Assembly (NCBI GenBank): GCA_003133225.1
Contig: PKWL01000156.1
Span: forward strand, 1 to 64,000
Length of the DNA stretch: 64,000 nucleotides
Direction of reading: 5' to 3'
Source: Janthinobacterium sp.
GTDB taxonomy: Bacteria > Pseudomonadota > Gammaproteobacteria > Burkholderiales > Burkholderiaceae_D
Part shown: positions 35,097 through 42,726 of the stretch, piece by piece
How the letters are laid out: the number at the start of each line of letters is the position of its first letter
Position numbering within the stretch: position 1 is the stretch's first letter
Notes under the pieces: model-generated
The model's input: the letters and a program-made list of their open reading frames with translations, nothing else
Databases searched by the model: none
Told to the model about the DNA's origin: nothing
Position numbers and translations under genes: made by a program

Positions 35097-36515
35097 ATGG
35101 CAAAAAACGCCAAGCCCACGGATTGGGACGCAGATCGGCTAGCTTTGCTGGAACGCGCGCTGGACGCTGCGCCCCTAGACGCTTCCGCTTACCGGGCGCT
35201 GGCTACAGCTAGGCGCCTGGGCGGCGACGAACTGGGCGCGCTGGCGCATTCGATTGCGGCGCAAACGGTGGAAGCGCATGCCGCGGGATCCCTGACAGAC
35301 TCGGGCTTTGGACTGTGCAATGTCGCCACCGGCTACTTCATGAAGGGCGAGCATGAAACGGCGGCGCGCTGGTACCGGCTCGTCTTGATGATCAATCCCA
35401 ATCTGGCCAGCGCCCACCAGAACCTCGCTGCCATCCATGCCGATGCGGGACGCGTCGGCCAAGCGCAATTTTGCCGCGATCGCGCCTACCAGATCCAGCG
35501 CGTCTTCATCGAGAGCGCCGGCAATCGAACCCGGCGCGTGCTCATTTTGTGCGTCGGGCGAACGGCCGGCAATACTCCGCCTGAAACGCTGCTGCCAGCC
35601 CAGACGTGCTGCCGCATCAAATACGTCATCGATTACGCGGCGGAAGAAGAGGACGCGCGGCTGCCCCCGTTCGACTTGGTGTTTAACGCGATCGGCGAGC
35701 CGGACGTGGCGGCGCCGTTACAAGACAGGCTGGAACGGTTTGCAAGGGGCTGCGGCCGGCCTTTGCTCAACCCGCCCCAAGCCGTAGCCCGAACCCAACG
35801 TCAGCAACTGCCCGCCCTGTTAGGCGAGATCGAGGGTGCCGTGGCGGCGCCCTGCATCGTGGCGGGAGCGCCATCATCTGTTGCCGCCGTGGCCGCGCAG
35901 GTGGCCACGGCGGGCATCCATTTTCCCCTCTTGGTGCGGCCTGCGGCGAGCCACGGCGGCGCTGGGCTGGTGCGCTGCGAAAATATCGAAGAGCTCGCCT
36001 GCCATCTTCGCGGCTGCCATGGCCCCGCCTATGTGAGCGCATTTTGCGACACCCGCAGCGCCGACGGTTACTACCGCAAGTACCGCATCATCTTCGTCGA
36101 TCGGGAACCCTTTGCCTATCACCTCGCCATCTCGTCCCACTGGATGGTGCATTACTTTTCCGCCGACATGGAAGTGAGCCCCTGGCGGATCGCCGAGGAG
36201 CGGCGTTTTCTGGACGATCCCGGCGCCGCGTTGGGGGCGCGGGCCATGGCCGCCATCGCCGCCATCGGGCGTGCGCTCGACCTGGACTATGGCGGGATCG
36301 ACTTCGCGCTCCTGCCCGACGGGCGCGTGTTTGTCTTCGAAGCGAACGCGACCATGCTGGTGCACCGCGAGCGCCACAATGGCGTGCTCGTGCATAAAAA
36401 TTGTCAAGTGCAACGGATCGTCGACGCCTTCGAACGCTTGCAAGAACGCCGACTCGGCGCCGCGGCAGACGGCTTGTCGGCTGCGGCTGCCCCTATCGAG
36501 CCCGCTCCGCCATGA
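35097..36515 (+). CDS. TPR and ATP-grasp domain protein
   Basis: Function unknown. The N-terminal ~140 residues hold tetratricopeptide-like helices (FGLCNVATGYFMKGEHETAARWYRLVLMINPNLASAHQNLAAIHADAGRVGQAQFCRDRAYQ). The C-terminal ~280 resemble an ATP-grasp ligase (FPLLVRPAASHGGAGLVRCENIEEL; YRKYRIIFVDREPFAYHLAISSHWMVHYFSADME; LDYGGIDFALLPDGRVFVFEANATMLVHRE, where the Glu/Asn pair of VFEANATM would bind metal). ATP-grasp enzymes ligate carboxylates to amines or thiols. A GTG at 35076 is an alternative start. Its place after fliE suggests a flagellar or cell-surface role, which is inference. Confidence 0.72.
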   Translation: MAKNAKPTDWDADRLALLERALDAAPLDASAYRALATARRLGGDELGALAHSIAAQTVEAHAAGSLTDSGFGLCNVATGYFMKGEHETAARWYRLVLMINPNLASAHQNLAAIHADAGRVGQAQFCRDRAYQIQRVFIESAGNRTRRVLILCVGRTAGNTPPETLLPAQTCCRIKYVIDYAAEEEDARLPPFDLVFNAIGEPDVAAPLQDRLERFARGCGRPLLNPPQAVARTQRQQLPALLGEIEGAVAAPCIVAGAPSSVAAVAAQVATAGIHFPLLVRPAASHGGAGLVRCENIEELACHLRGCHGPAYVSAFCDTRSADGYYRKYRIIFVDREPFAYHLAISSHWMVHYFSADMEVSPWRIAEERRFLDDPGAALGARAMAAIAAIGRALDLDYGGIDFALLPDGRVFVFEANATMLVHRERHNGVLVHKNCQVQRIVDAFERLQERRLGAAADGLSAAAAPIEPAPP

Positions 36516-36712
36516 AAGCGCCGCTTGCCCGGCGCCGTGGTGGCAGGGCTTTCCCGGGACGAGGATGGGCTTGGCTGTGCCGGCCACGCAAACGACTTGG
36601 CGCTCGCCCCGGCCCGCCATCCTTGCCGCGGCCGTCGCCCGTTCCTGTCGGCGATGCAAGGTTGGGCACAAGCTGGGCACAGACAAACATTCATACAACG
36701 TGAGGCTTAGGC

Positions 36713-37192
36713 TTGAACCAGACGACTACCTTGATACGGGCCGCTGTTGCCGCCGATGCGAGCGCCCTCTGTACTATTTATAATTACTATGTGCAACATA
36801 CGACGGTCAGTTTTGAAGAAGAACCTGTCAGCGCTGCGCAAATGCAGGGCCGCATCGGCGCCTCCGGCTTGCCCTGGTTGGTGTTCGAACAGGATGGCGC
36901 CGTGCAAGGCTACGCCTATGCGAGCCCATGGCAAAGTTACGCCGTGGATGCATCCGTGTTTGTGGCACCGGACGCGCGGCGCCAGAAAATCGGCTTGGCT
37001 CTTTACACGCAATTAATCGAGGCCTTGCGCCAGAACGGCGTCCACAGCGTGGTGGGCGGCATTGCCCAGCCCAATCCCGCCAGCGTTGCCTTGCATGTGA
37101 GACTGGGGTTTCAGAAAGTCGCCCATTTCTCCGAAGTGGGCCGGAAACACGGACGCTGGATCGACGTCGGCTATTGGCAATTGTTGTTGTAG
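36713..37192 (+). CDS. GNAT N-acetyltransferase (phosphinothricin acetyltransferase-like)
   Basis: Acetyl-CoA-dependent N-acetyltransferase. The 159 residues match the Pat-like GNAT group: IRAAVAADASALCTIYNYYVQHTTVSFEEEPVSAAQMQGRI, then PWLVFEQDGAVQGYAYASPWQ, the acetyl-CoA loop DARRQKIGLALYTQLIEALRQNGVHSVVGGIAQPNPASVALHVRLGFQKVAHFSEVGRKHGRWIDVGYWQL. The start is TTG at 36713. The substrate cannot be read; methionine sulfoximine, phosphinothricin or a protein amine are possible. It lies 197 bases after the ATP-grasp gene. Confidence 0.8.
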   Translation: MNQTTTLIRAAVAADASALCTIYNYYVQHTTVSFEEEPVSAAQMQGRIGASGLPWLVFEQDGAVQGYAYASPWQSYAVDASVFVAPDARRQKIGLALYTQLIEALRQNGVHSVVGGIAQPNPASVALHVRLGFQKVAHFSEVGRKHGRWIDVGYWQLLL

Positions 37193-37280
37193 GATGGGCG
37201 CCGCAGCGGGCAATAGGGCGCGCCGCCCCATGGCTTGGCTGCGCCCAGGCGACGTTTTTTGGAAGGGCAGGGTCGCGCCT

Positions 37281-37820
37281 TCAGAGCTTCGATCCGCGCC
37301 TTTTTCCAGGCCCGGATCGCGCGCTTGGCGCCGCCTCCTTTACCGCTTTGGAGCGCGCGCCGGCGCCGCGTTTTGCGGCCGGCGTTTTCGATTCCGGGGC
37401 GGATCGGGTGGCCGCCACCGTCGCCGCGGCGGCCCTGTGGCCCGGCAACGCCGCGATCATGTTATGCAATATTTCAATTTGCGCGCTCAAGGCTTTGATG
37501 TCATCGTGGGTGGGTAGGCCGATGTTGCGCAGCGCCCGCGCCAGGCGGTCTTCGAACGCATAATCAAACCCGTCCCACGAACCCCATTGGGGGTTTGCCA
37601 TTTGCGTGGCGGAAAAATCTGGCGCATGCTGCGCCCCCTGCCTTCGCTGCTGCAACTCGCTTGCCGCCTTGATCAGGCTGGCAAATAGCTTGTCGCCTTC
37701 TTCCTGCGCCTTGGAAAATGCGCCGAGGCCGGCTTGCCAGATCAGGTGCGCCGAGCTTCGCAGCACGCCAAGCAAGGCATTGTCGTCCGCTTCAGCCGAT
37801 GATTTCACTTTGTTTGCCAT
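37281..37820 (-). CDS. Phasin, PhaF-like, with histone H1-like tail
   Basis: Polyhydroxyalkanoate granule-associated protein. The ATG at 37820 has AGGACAGGA upstream and gives MANKVKSSAEADDNALLG; the 55-residue extension in the track is rejected. The phasin core is SSAHLIWQAGLGAFSKAQEEGDKLFASLIKAASELQQRRQ, and DYAFEDRLARALRNIGLPTHDDIKALSAQIEILHNMI matches the PhaI/PhaF group. The last ~40 residues (AAKRGAGARSKAVKEAAPSARSGPGKRRGSKL) are Ala/Lys/Arg-rich, like the DNA-binding tail of PhaF. It is convergent with the GNAT gene and isolated from other polyhydroxyalkanoate genes. Confidence 0.82.
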   Translation of the reverse strand: MANKVKSSAEADDNALLGVLRSSAHLIWQAGLGAFSKAQEEGDKLFASLIKAASELQQRRQGAQHAPDFSATQMANPQWGSWDGFDYAFEDRLARALRNIGLPTHDDIKALSAQIEILHNMIAALPGHRAAAATVAATRSAPESKTPAAKRGAGARSKAVKEAAPSARSGPGKRRGSKL

Positions 37821-38189
37821 TCCTGTCCTGGTCTGGTTTTGACTGCCGAGCCCATAAATTCCGCCAACGATCGGCCCGCCGCTGTGCTCGCATTCGAAGC
37901 TCATGCGCCGGCGCCCCATGACGATCTGCCATGGTGTCGCAACTGCGGTGCACCTACGTGAAAATGCGCGACTCTGAAACGCCACGATGCCTCCAATTGG
38001 GACTCTTGATTTTGATGCCGATCAGGGCTCGACAAATATTCTTGTCCCGGCGTCGTCTCCAGTGCTTTGGACGGTTTGGGACCCCGGCGCCGTTCGGACG
38101 GCAAAATGCGCGAACTGTGGCCACGAAGGGCGCAGCTCGGGTGCGGGCCGGAAAAAGCGCATGGAGGCCAACATCCAGTTTAAATAAAT

Positions 38190-38195
38190 TATAAT
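38190..38195 (+). promoter_or_regulatory. Candidate -10 box (TATAAT) before DUF5672 gene
   Basis: A consensus TATAAT sits in a distinctly AT-rich patch (TTTAAATAAATTATAATAAG) in an otherwise GC-rich spacer. The best -35 match at 16-17 bases spacing (CCAACA) is weak. If active, transcription would start near 38202 and read toward the DUF5672 gene. The rest of the 37821-38190 spacer holds nothing recognisable. Confidence 0.4.
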
Positions 38196-38201
38196 AAGCA
38201 A

Positions 38202-38382
38202 GGGTAACTTTGGGGCCGACGCTCTTTGGCAGCGCCGCCCGAGCGGCGCGAATTTGAATTTGCCCGCGCGCCTCGCGCTCAAGAACGGGCCTGCATCGCT
38301 GTGTAGACGGCGATGGCGAAATTGATGCGGGCCTCGCCTTGATACGGGGACGAGGGAGCCGCCCTGTCCATTTCTTTTTTTT
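38202..38382 (+). ncRNA. Candidate structured leader RNA or sRNA
   Basis: About 180 bases between a TATAAT box and an intrinsic terminator contain no gene. They include a seven-bp GCGCCGC/GCGGCGC stem with a CCGA loop at 38232-38249. The layout of promoter, folded region and terminator fits either a free small RNA or an attenuating leader for the gene starting at 38460. No known riboswitch class is recognised. The call rests on layout alone. Confidence 0.3.
38348..38382 (+). terminator. Intrinsic terminator upstream of DUF5672 gene
   Basis: Stem GGAC(G)AGGG pairs with CCCTGTCC around an AGCCG loop (38348-38369, one bulged G). It is followed by A and a T-rich tract TTTCTTTTTTTT ending at 38382. 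It lies on the plus strand only ~80 bases before the next plus-strand start, which is odd because no annotated plus-strand gene ends here. Confidence 0.55.
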
Positions 38383-38397
38383 AAAAAACCGACCAGC

Positions 38398-38463
38398 ATG
38401 CGCTACGACACCATCGAAACCACGGCCAACGGGGCCCATTTGCCAGTGCGCGGCCAAGCATGA
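38398..38463 (+). CDS. Possible 21-aa leader peptide
   Basis: An ATG 16 bases after the terminator opens a 21-codon frame (MRYDTIETTANGAHLPVRGQA) whose TGA overlaps the DUF5672 start as ATGA. Such overlap is typical of translational coupling. There is no clear ribosome binding site. It could be a leader peptide, the remnant of a lost upstream gene, or chance. Confidence 0.25.
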   Translation: MRYDTIETTANGAHLPVRGQA

Positions 38464-39293
38464 CGGGGCGCAAGGCGGATCTGCGCAACGTCAGCCTCGT
38501 CTGCGTGGAAACCCGCTACCCGGAGCTGGCCCGATACGCTATCGAGCGCTGCCGGGCGGCCGCCAGTTTCAAGGAATGCCTGCTACTTAGCCCGACCCGG
38601 CACCCATTGCCCTCCTATATCGAACAAATCGAGATCGCCCCTATCCATAGTGTCGCGGCCTATTCAGAGTTCATGCTGCGCGACTTGGGACGCTACTTCC
38701 ACGGCGAGCACGTGCTGGTGATTCAGTGGGACAGCTTCATCTTGCGCGGTGATCTGTGGCAACCGGAGTTCTTGCAATACGATTACATTGGCGCTCCTTG
38801 GCCGCATCGGCCCGTGGCAGTGGGCAACGGCGGCTTTTCTTTACGTTCCAGACGTCTGATCGAGGCCTTGCAAAAAATCGATATCAGCATAACGCACCCA
38901 GAGGACTACGTGATCTGCGAGCGCCACCGCGACCAGCTAATGAGCGAGTACGGCATTCAGTTCGCGCCGGCCGCGCTCGCCGCGCGCTTTGCCTTCGAAT
39001 GCAAAACAGAGGACGCGACTTTCGGATTCCACGGTTTCTTTAATTTTCACCATGCGTTAGACGACGCCGAATTGACCCGCTACATCGGGCATTGCGATGA
39101 TGCGATCATGCACGCGGAGGCGGCCCGCAACTTGGTGAGAAATCTTTACCACAGCGGCCGCTACGCGATGGCGCGGCGCATTCTCAAGCGGCGCCTGACA
39201 GGCGCGCCGGGCAAATTTGGCGAGACCGTTTGGCTTGGCGTGCGCAGCTGCTGGCACGCCATGACCCACCGCCGCCAGCGGCCGGGCAGTTAA
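38460..39293 (+). CDS. DUF5672 family glycosyltransferase-like protein
   Basis: The 277 residues carry the DUF5672 pattern: NVSLVCVETRYPELARYAIERC, then HVLVIQWDSFILRGDLWQPEFLQYDYIGAPWPH, VGNGGFSLRSRRLIEAL, HPEDYVICERHRDQLMSEYGIQFAPAALAARFAFE, and TFGFHGFFNFHH. The family is regarded as glycosyltransferase-like (GT-A-type fold); WDSF and GNGGFSLRS probably bind the nucleotide sugar. The C-terminal ~70 residues are helical and variable. Placed between flagellar segments, it may modify a flagellar or surface component, which is inference. No activity can be assigned. Confidence 0.82.
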   Translation: MTGRKADLRNVSLVCVETRYPELARYAIERCRAAASFKECLLLSPTRHPLPSYIEQIEIAPIHSVAAYSEFMLRDLGRYFHGEHVLVIQWDSFILRGDLWQPEFLQYDYIGAPWPHRPVAVGNGGFSLRSRRLIEALQKIDISITHPEDYVICERHRDQLMSEYGIQFAPAALAARFAFECKTEDATFGFHGFFNFHHALDDAELTRYIGHCDDAIMHAEAARNLVRNLYHSGRYAMARRILKRRLTGAPGKFGETVWLGVRSCWHAMTHRRQRPGS

Positions 39294-39300
39294 GGCACCG

Positions 39301-39876
39301 TTATTTTGCGGGCTCGAAAGTCACCACCAGGGCGCTCGGCGTCGTATTGATTTGGGTCGGCACAAACTGCACGCCGGCGAAATGCAAGTCTTCCTGGTGG
39401 AATCGATACAGGGGCAGGTCCCGCATCAGCTTATCGGTGAGCCCATTGGCCACCTGCGCCAACTGGCGCTGGCGCGCCTGATCGGCACCTTCGAATGAAA
39501 TCCGGTCGATTCTTACCTCATTCATCAAGATTGCGTCGCGGGCCGCATCTAGGACCAGGCGCCCGGATACGGTCACGCTGCCGCGCCAGTTTTTCTGAAT
39601 TAACGGCAAGCCGACGCGCGCGTCCATCGTCAGGGCAATTCGGTCACTGACGGACAATAGCGCCAGCTGCGGCCGGGTCAGCTCGATATCGAACATCGTT
39701 AGTAGATGGCGCTCGAGGGGAAAACGCCGCTCCAGCCCGTCTTGCAATCGGCTCAAGGGCAATTCAACGCGGCGGACGCCGACCAGGCTCGCACATGAGC
39801 TTAGTAGTTCACAAGCTAGCAGCGCTGCCATAATGAATGCGAACGCCTTGCATCGAGTTCTGCTATTGCATGTCAT
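39301..39876 (-). CDS. DUF1439 lipoprotein (YceB-like)
   Basis: A lipoprotein signal is visible at the N-terminus: FAFIMAALLACELLSSCAS, with lipobox LSSC. The rest is the DUF1439 beta-rich domain: PLSRLQDGLERRFPLERHLLTMFDIELTRPQLALLSVSDRIALTMDARVGLPLIQKNWRGSVTVSGRLVLDAARDAILMNEVRIDRISFEG. E. coli YceB is a family member of unclear function in the outer envelope. It is convergent with the DUF5672 gene (eight bases between stops), so a separate transcription unit. Confidence 0.82.
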   Translation of the reverse strand: MTCNSRTRCKAFAFIMAALLACELLSSCASLVGVRRVELPLSRLQDGLERRFPLERHLLTMFDIELTRPQLALLSVSDRIALTMDARVGLPLIQKNWRGSVTVSGRLVLDAARDAILMNEVRIDRISFEGADQARQRQLAQVANGLTDKLMRDLPLYRFHQEDLHFAGVQFVPTQINTTPSALVVTFEPAK

Positions 39877-39940
39877 TTTTTATTCCTGTTGGCCTCGGCC
39901 GAATGGCTTTGGCAGGCTCAAGGTTGCGCTGCCGGCCCGA

Positions 39941-40702
39941 TCAGCCGAGGCCGTTAAGGCGGGCGTTGCGTTCGCGCTCGAGCTTGGTGATGTAGCGCTG
40001 CACACGGGTTAACATCGGGCGCTCGATGTTGATAAACTGGCAGCCAAGGCGGCGGTTCGATTTGTTGTTGAGTAAGGTCAGGGCGACCACGTTGCGGATC
40101 TGTAGCGACGTCGTCACCGTGCCCTCCATGGGCAATTCGATGCGGCAGGCGCCGTATTTGTTGCCTATGCCATCGCCCAGTATCAGTTCCTTGTCGAGGA
40201 TGGCGACGCCGCCGCAGCTGATGTCTGCCAGCGGGAAGGCGCAGTTGCCGCCCCCTAGCTCCGCGGGCAGGGCAATGATGACGCGCACGGGATTGCCGAC
40301 GGGCGTCGTCATCCGGTAATGCTCGCGCCGCTGCAGGCGGATCATCGACGGCGGCACGGCGATCTTGAACGCAGGGCGATTTTGATGCACGCATTCTTCC
40401 ACGTGCTCACAGGTAAACAGGATGCGGATCTTGTCGAGCGCCGTTTCAAACGAGACGCTGCCGGCGTTGACGATACGGCGGTTCTGCTCGTTGTCGATCG
40501 AACCGTCGAGGACGACGCTGCCGTTGCCGGCATCGACTTCTAAAATCGCGCTTAGGCACACCTCAGACTCGCCACGGATCAGGATGCGGATGAGCTTGTG
40601 TTGGGCGCCGATGGCGCGCAGCAGGGCGACGATTTCATTGCGCGAACGGATTTCAAAATCATGCCAATTCTCTAATCCTGCATCCAAAATAAGTGCGTGC
40701 AT
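39941..40702 (-). CDS. ycgR: Flagellar brake protein YcgR (PilZ domain)
   Basis: c-di-GMP-binding protein that slows the flagellar motor. The ATG at 40702 overlaps the fhlB stop (TAATG). The N-terminal YcgR domain (NEIVALLRAIGAQHKLIRILIRGESEVCLSAILEVDAGNGSVVLDGSIDNEQN) precedes a C-terminal PilZ domain with both ligand motifs: RREHYRM (RxxxR) near residue 125 and DISCGG (DxSxxG) near residue 160. Length is 253 aa. It ends the fliT-fliK2-fhlB-ycgR operon, directly left of a diguanylate cyclase gene, which suggests local c-di-GMP control. Confidence 0.9.
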   Translation of the reverse strand: MHALILDAGLENWHDFEIRSRNEIVALLRAIGAQHKLIRILIRGESEVCLSAILEVDAGNGSVVLDGSIDNEQNRRIVNAGSVSFETALDKIRILFTCEHVEECVHQNRPAFKIAVPPSMIRLQRREHYRMTTPVGNPVRVIIALPAELGGGNCAFPLADISCGGVAILDKELILGDGIGNKYGACRIELPMEGTVTTSLQIRNVVALTLLNNKSNRRLGCQFINIERPMLTRVQRYITKLERERNARLNGLG

Positions 40703-41046
40703 TAAGACCGGTCCGTTATGTCGATGAGTGGGCCTGTGGCGGGCGGCGGGGCGGGAAGCATGGCGCCGCTCTTTTGCGCAGATTCGACATGATATAACCA
40801 CGCCAACAGTTCCGCAATCACCCGATACAGGGCGGGCGGAATTTGACGATCCAAGTCGAGCTCCATCAACAAGGCAACCAACTCTTTTGATTCGTGCACA
40901 AACACGCCGTGCTCGCGGGCGCGCAAGATGATCTGCTCGGCCACCAGGCCGCTCCCCTTGGCCACCACTTTGGGCGCGCCGGCGCCGTCCTGGTAAGCGA
41001 GCGCAACCGCTGTTTGCAGACCTTGCTGGGCGCGCTCATTTGCCAT
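40702..41046 (-). CDS. fhlB: FhlB: FlhB C-terminal domain paralogue
   Basis: A soluble 114-aa protein equivalent to the cleaved C-terminal part of FlhB/YscU: TAVALAYQDGAGAPKVVAKGSGLVAEQIILRAREHGVFVHESKELVALLMELDLDRQIPPALYRVIAELLAWLYHVESAQ. It begins beyond where NPTH would be, so there is no autocleavage site and no membrane domain. In some gammaproteobacteria FhlB can replace the FlhB C-terminal fragment in export. It overlaps fliK2 by 11 bases and ycgR by one, which indicates coupled translation. Confidence 0.88.
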   Translation of the reverse strand: MANERAQQGLQTAVALAYQDGAGAPKVVAKGSGLVAEQIILRAREHGVFVHESKELVALLMELDLDRQIPPALYRVIAELLAWLYHVESAQKSGAMLPAPPPATGPLIDITDRS

Positions 41047-42172
41047 CGATCGCTTCGCGGATCGTCAATGAGGACAGGGGCGCACCGGCGGCCTCGAGTG
41101 CCTGTTCCAGGGCGCCCGCGCCGCCGCGCAAGGCGTGCGCGCTGGCCGTCGAAGCCGTCTGCATCTGAATGTGGACGCGGTCGCCAGAGAGGACGATCGA
41201 GGCCGAGACCGACCCTAACAGGGGGAATTGGAAACGCACGCCGCTGCGCCAAGCGGCCGGCGCCGGCGCCGCTTCCCCGTCGTGGCCGCCTTGCGGCGCG
41301 TCCTTTTGGATTTCCCACTGCATGCCCTGGCCCGGCCAGGCTTCGCCCTGCCACTGGACTCGGGCTTGCTCCTGGGTATGCAATTGCAGGTCAATCATTT
41401 GGGCCGCGGCCAAGCTGGGGGCGGCACCCGCCACATAGCTGCCTTGCTGCGCCTGTTGCATCTGGGGCTCTTGCATCAGCTCGGGCAAGGTGAATTTGCC
41501 GCCGGCCCACAAGGCCACGTGAGATTCATAAAACAGGCCACTCGTGCTTAACGCCGCCCGCAGCTGCTGCGCCAGCTGCTCGGGGGGCGCCGTGGGCGTG
41601 GTGACGAGCGGCGTCTTGCCAAGGATGGACAACGCCGGGTTGGGCCCGCTCTGGGCCGTCGCCAAGACCATGGTGATGGCGCGCGCGGCGCTGCTTAGCA
41701 TGGTCGCCGGCGCGCTCGGATCGAAGTCAAGCAATTCGCCGGTCGCGGTCAAAGGCGCCTTGCCAAGCAAGGCGGCGGCCAGGCTGGTCGGGAGCAGCGC
41801 CAGGTCCACGGGGCCGGATTCGGGGCCCGTTGGCGCCGGCCCCGCCGGCAAGTTGGGCAGCGTCGGCAGCGCTTGCGCGCTGCCGCCAATTTGAAAGGTT
41901 GGACGGGGATTGATGGCAACTAGGGTCATCGGCACTTGGGCGCCGACCTGGGGCGCGCCCGGCAACATCATGCGGGCCGAGGCGCCCGCCACTTTCACCA
42001 TGAAGCTGCCATCGGTCAGGCGCGCCAGCACTTGGCCTTGTACCGACTTGCCCAACAAGGTTTGCAGCGAGCGCTGAAACGCTTCCTGTTGTGCATCGCC
42101 AATGGCCTCGGCCGGGGTGGACGGATGAACCGATGTGACCGGCAAAACGCTGATGAGCTCGGTCGGCAGCAT
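41036..42172 (-). CDS. FliK-like hook-length control protein, second copy
   Basis: A 378-aa protein with a variable Ala/Pro/Gln-rich N-terminal region and a C-terminal part resembling the Flg_hook domain (FQFPLLGSVSASIVLSGDRVHIQMQTASTASAHALRGGAGALEQALEAAGAPLSSLTIREA). Its N-terminus (QRSLQTLLGKSVQGQVLARLTDGSFMVKVAGASARMMLPGAPQVGAQVPMTLVAI) is not found in the first FliK. It lies directly upstream of fhlB with an 11-bp overlap. A FliK-like/FhlB pair would make up a ruler and switch set apart from FliK/FlhB. Weak similarity leaves room for another role. Confidence 0.72.
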   Translation of the reverse strand: MLPTELISVLPVTSVHPSTPAEAIGDAQQEAFQRSLQTLLGKSVQGQVLARLTDGSFMVKVAGASARMMLPGAPQVGAQVPMTLVAINPRPTFQIGGSAQALPTLPNLPAGPAPTGPESGPVDLALLPTSLAAALLGKAPLTATGELLDFDPSAPATMLSSAARAITMVLATAQSGPNPALSILGKTPLVTTPTAPPEQLAQQLRAALSTSGLFYESHVALWAGGKFTLPELMQEPQMQQAQQGSYVAGAAPSLAAAQMIDLQLHTQEQARVQWQGEAWPGQGMQWEIQKDAPQGGHDGEAAPAPAAWRSGVRFQFPLLGSVSASIVLSGDRVHIQMQTASTASAHALRGGAGALEQALEAAGAPLSSLTIREAIDGK

Positions 42173-42182
42173 GGCCTAGGGC

Positions 42183-42512
42183 TTAAGCGTCGCCGTAGGC
42201 AATGGCTAGGCGCCGTTTGGCATTGCCGCTGCTAATGAGGGCCGACAATTGGAGCATCCACGGCATGGTCAAGTCGCAAATTTTGCGATCGGCGGACAGT
42301 AGTTTTTTGATGATTTCGATTTTTTTGTCGCGGCAAGGGCCCAGCATGGCCGGCGCCGGCCCGCTGTGTTTGAGGGTGCGCACGTGAGCAGCGCAACGCT
42401 GCTCCAGCGCGACCAACTGATCCCAGTCGTCACTGCGGGCCGCCGCTAGCATCTGCTCGGTCAGGTCAACCATGGCTTCATACACCGATAAAACTTCTTG
42501 ATTCGTCATCAT
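42183..42512 (-). CDS. fliT: Flagellar protein FliT (chaperone)
   Basis: Small helical protein, 109 aa: MMTNQEVLSVYEAMVDLTEQMLAAARSDDWDQLVALEQRCAAHVRTLKHS ... CRDKKIEIIKKLLSADRKICDLTMPWMLQLSALI. The DWDQLVALEQRC stretch is the FliT signature. FliT is the export chaperone of the cap protein FliD and, in enterobacteria, a FlhDC inhibitor. Two ATGs are adjacent at the start. It heads a four-gene operon with fliK2, fhlB and ycgR; its usual partners fliD and fliS are not in the window. Confidence 0.85.
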   Translation of the reverse strand: MMTNQEVLSVYEAMVDLTEQMLAAARSDDWDQLVALEQRCAAHVRTLKHSGPAPAMLGPCRDKKIEIIKKLLSADRKICDLTMPWMLQLSALISSGNAKRRLAIAYGDA

Positions 42513-42726
42513 GGATCAGGCATTCGCAAAGGTGGGGCAATCGGGCTGGGTGGTCATTCGTCGTTCCCCTACCGCAAGTCATAGTAGCGTTTTTTTTGGG
42601 CCGAATCAATCAGTTCTTGAGCCGGCCATGGAGGCGCTATTTTTTCAGGAGGTCAGGTGCGTCGGGTGCAAAATTGATTCTCGTCGCAGCGAAGGCGCCG
42701 GGCGGCCTGGGCCGCAACGGCGGCGC

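Noticed and set aside
36512-36703. 63-aa frame starting ATGA after the ATP-grasp gene
   Set aside because: The overlap is suggestive, but the product is a Pro/Arg-rich sequence typical of GC-rich noncoding frames and matches nothing known to me.
37954-38457. Minus-strand ORF of 167 aa in the phasin-DUF5672 spacer
   Set aside because: Arg/Pro-rich, crosses the AT-rich promoter-like patch and terminator, no family similarity.
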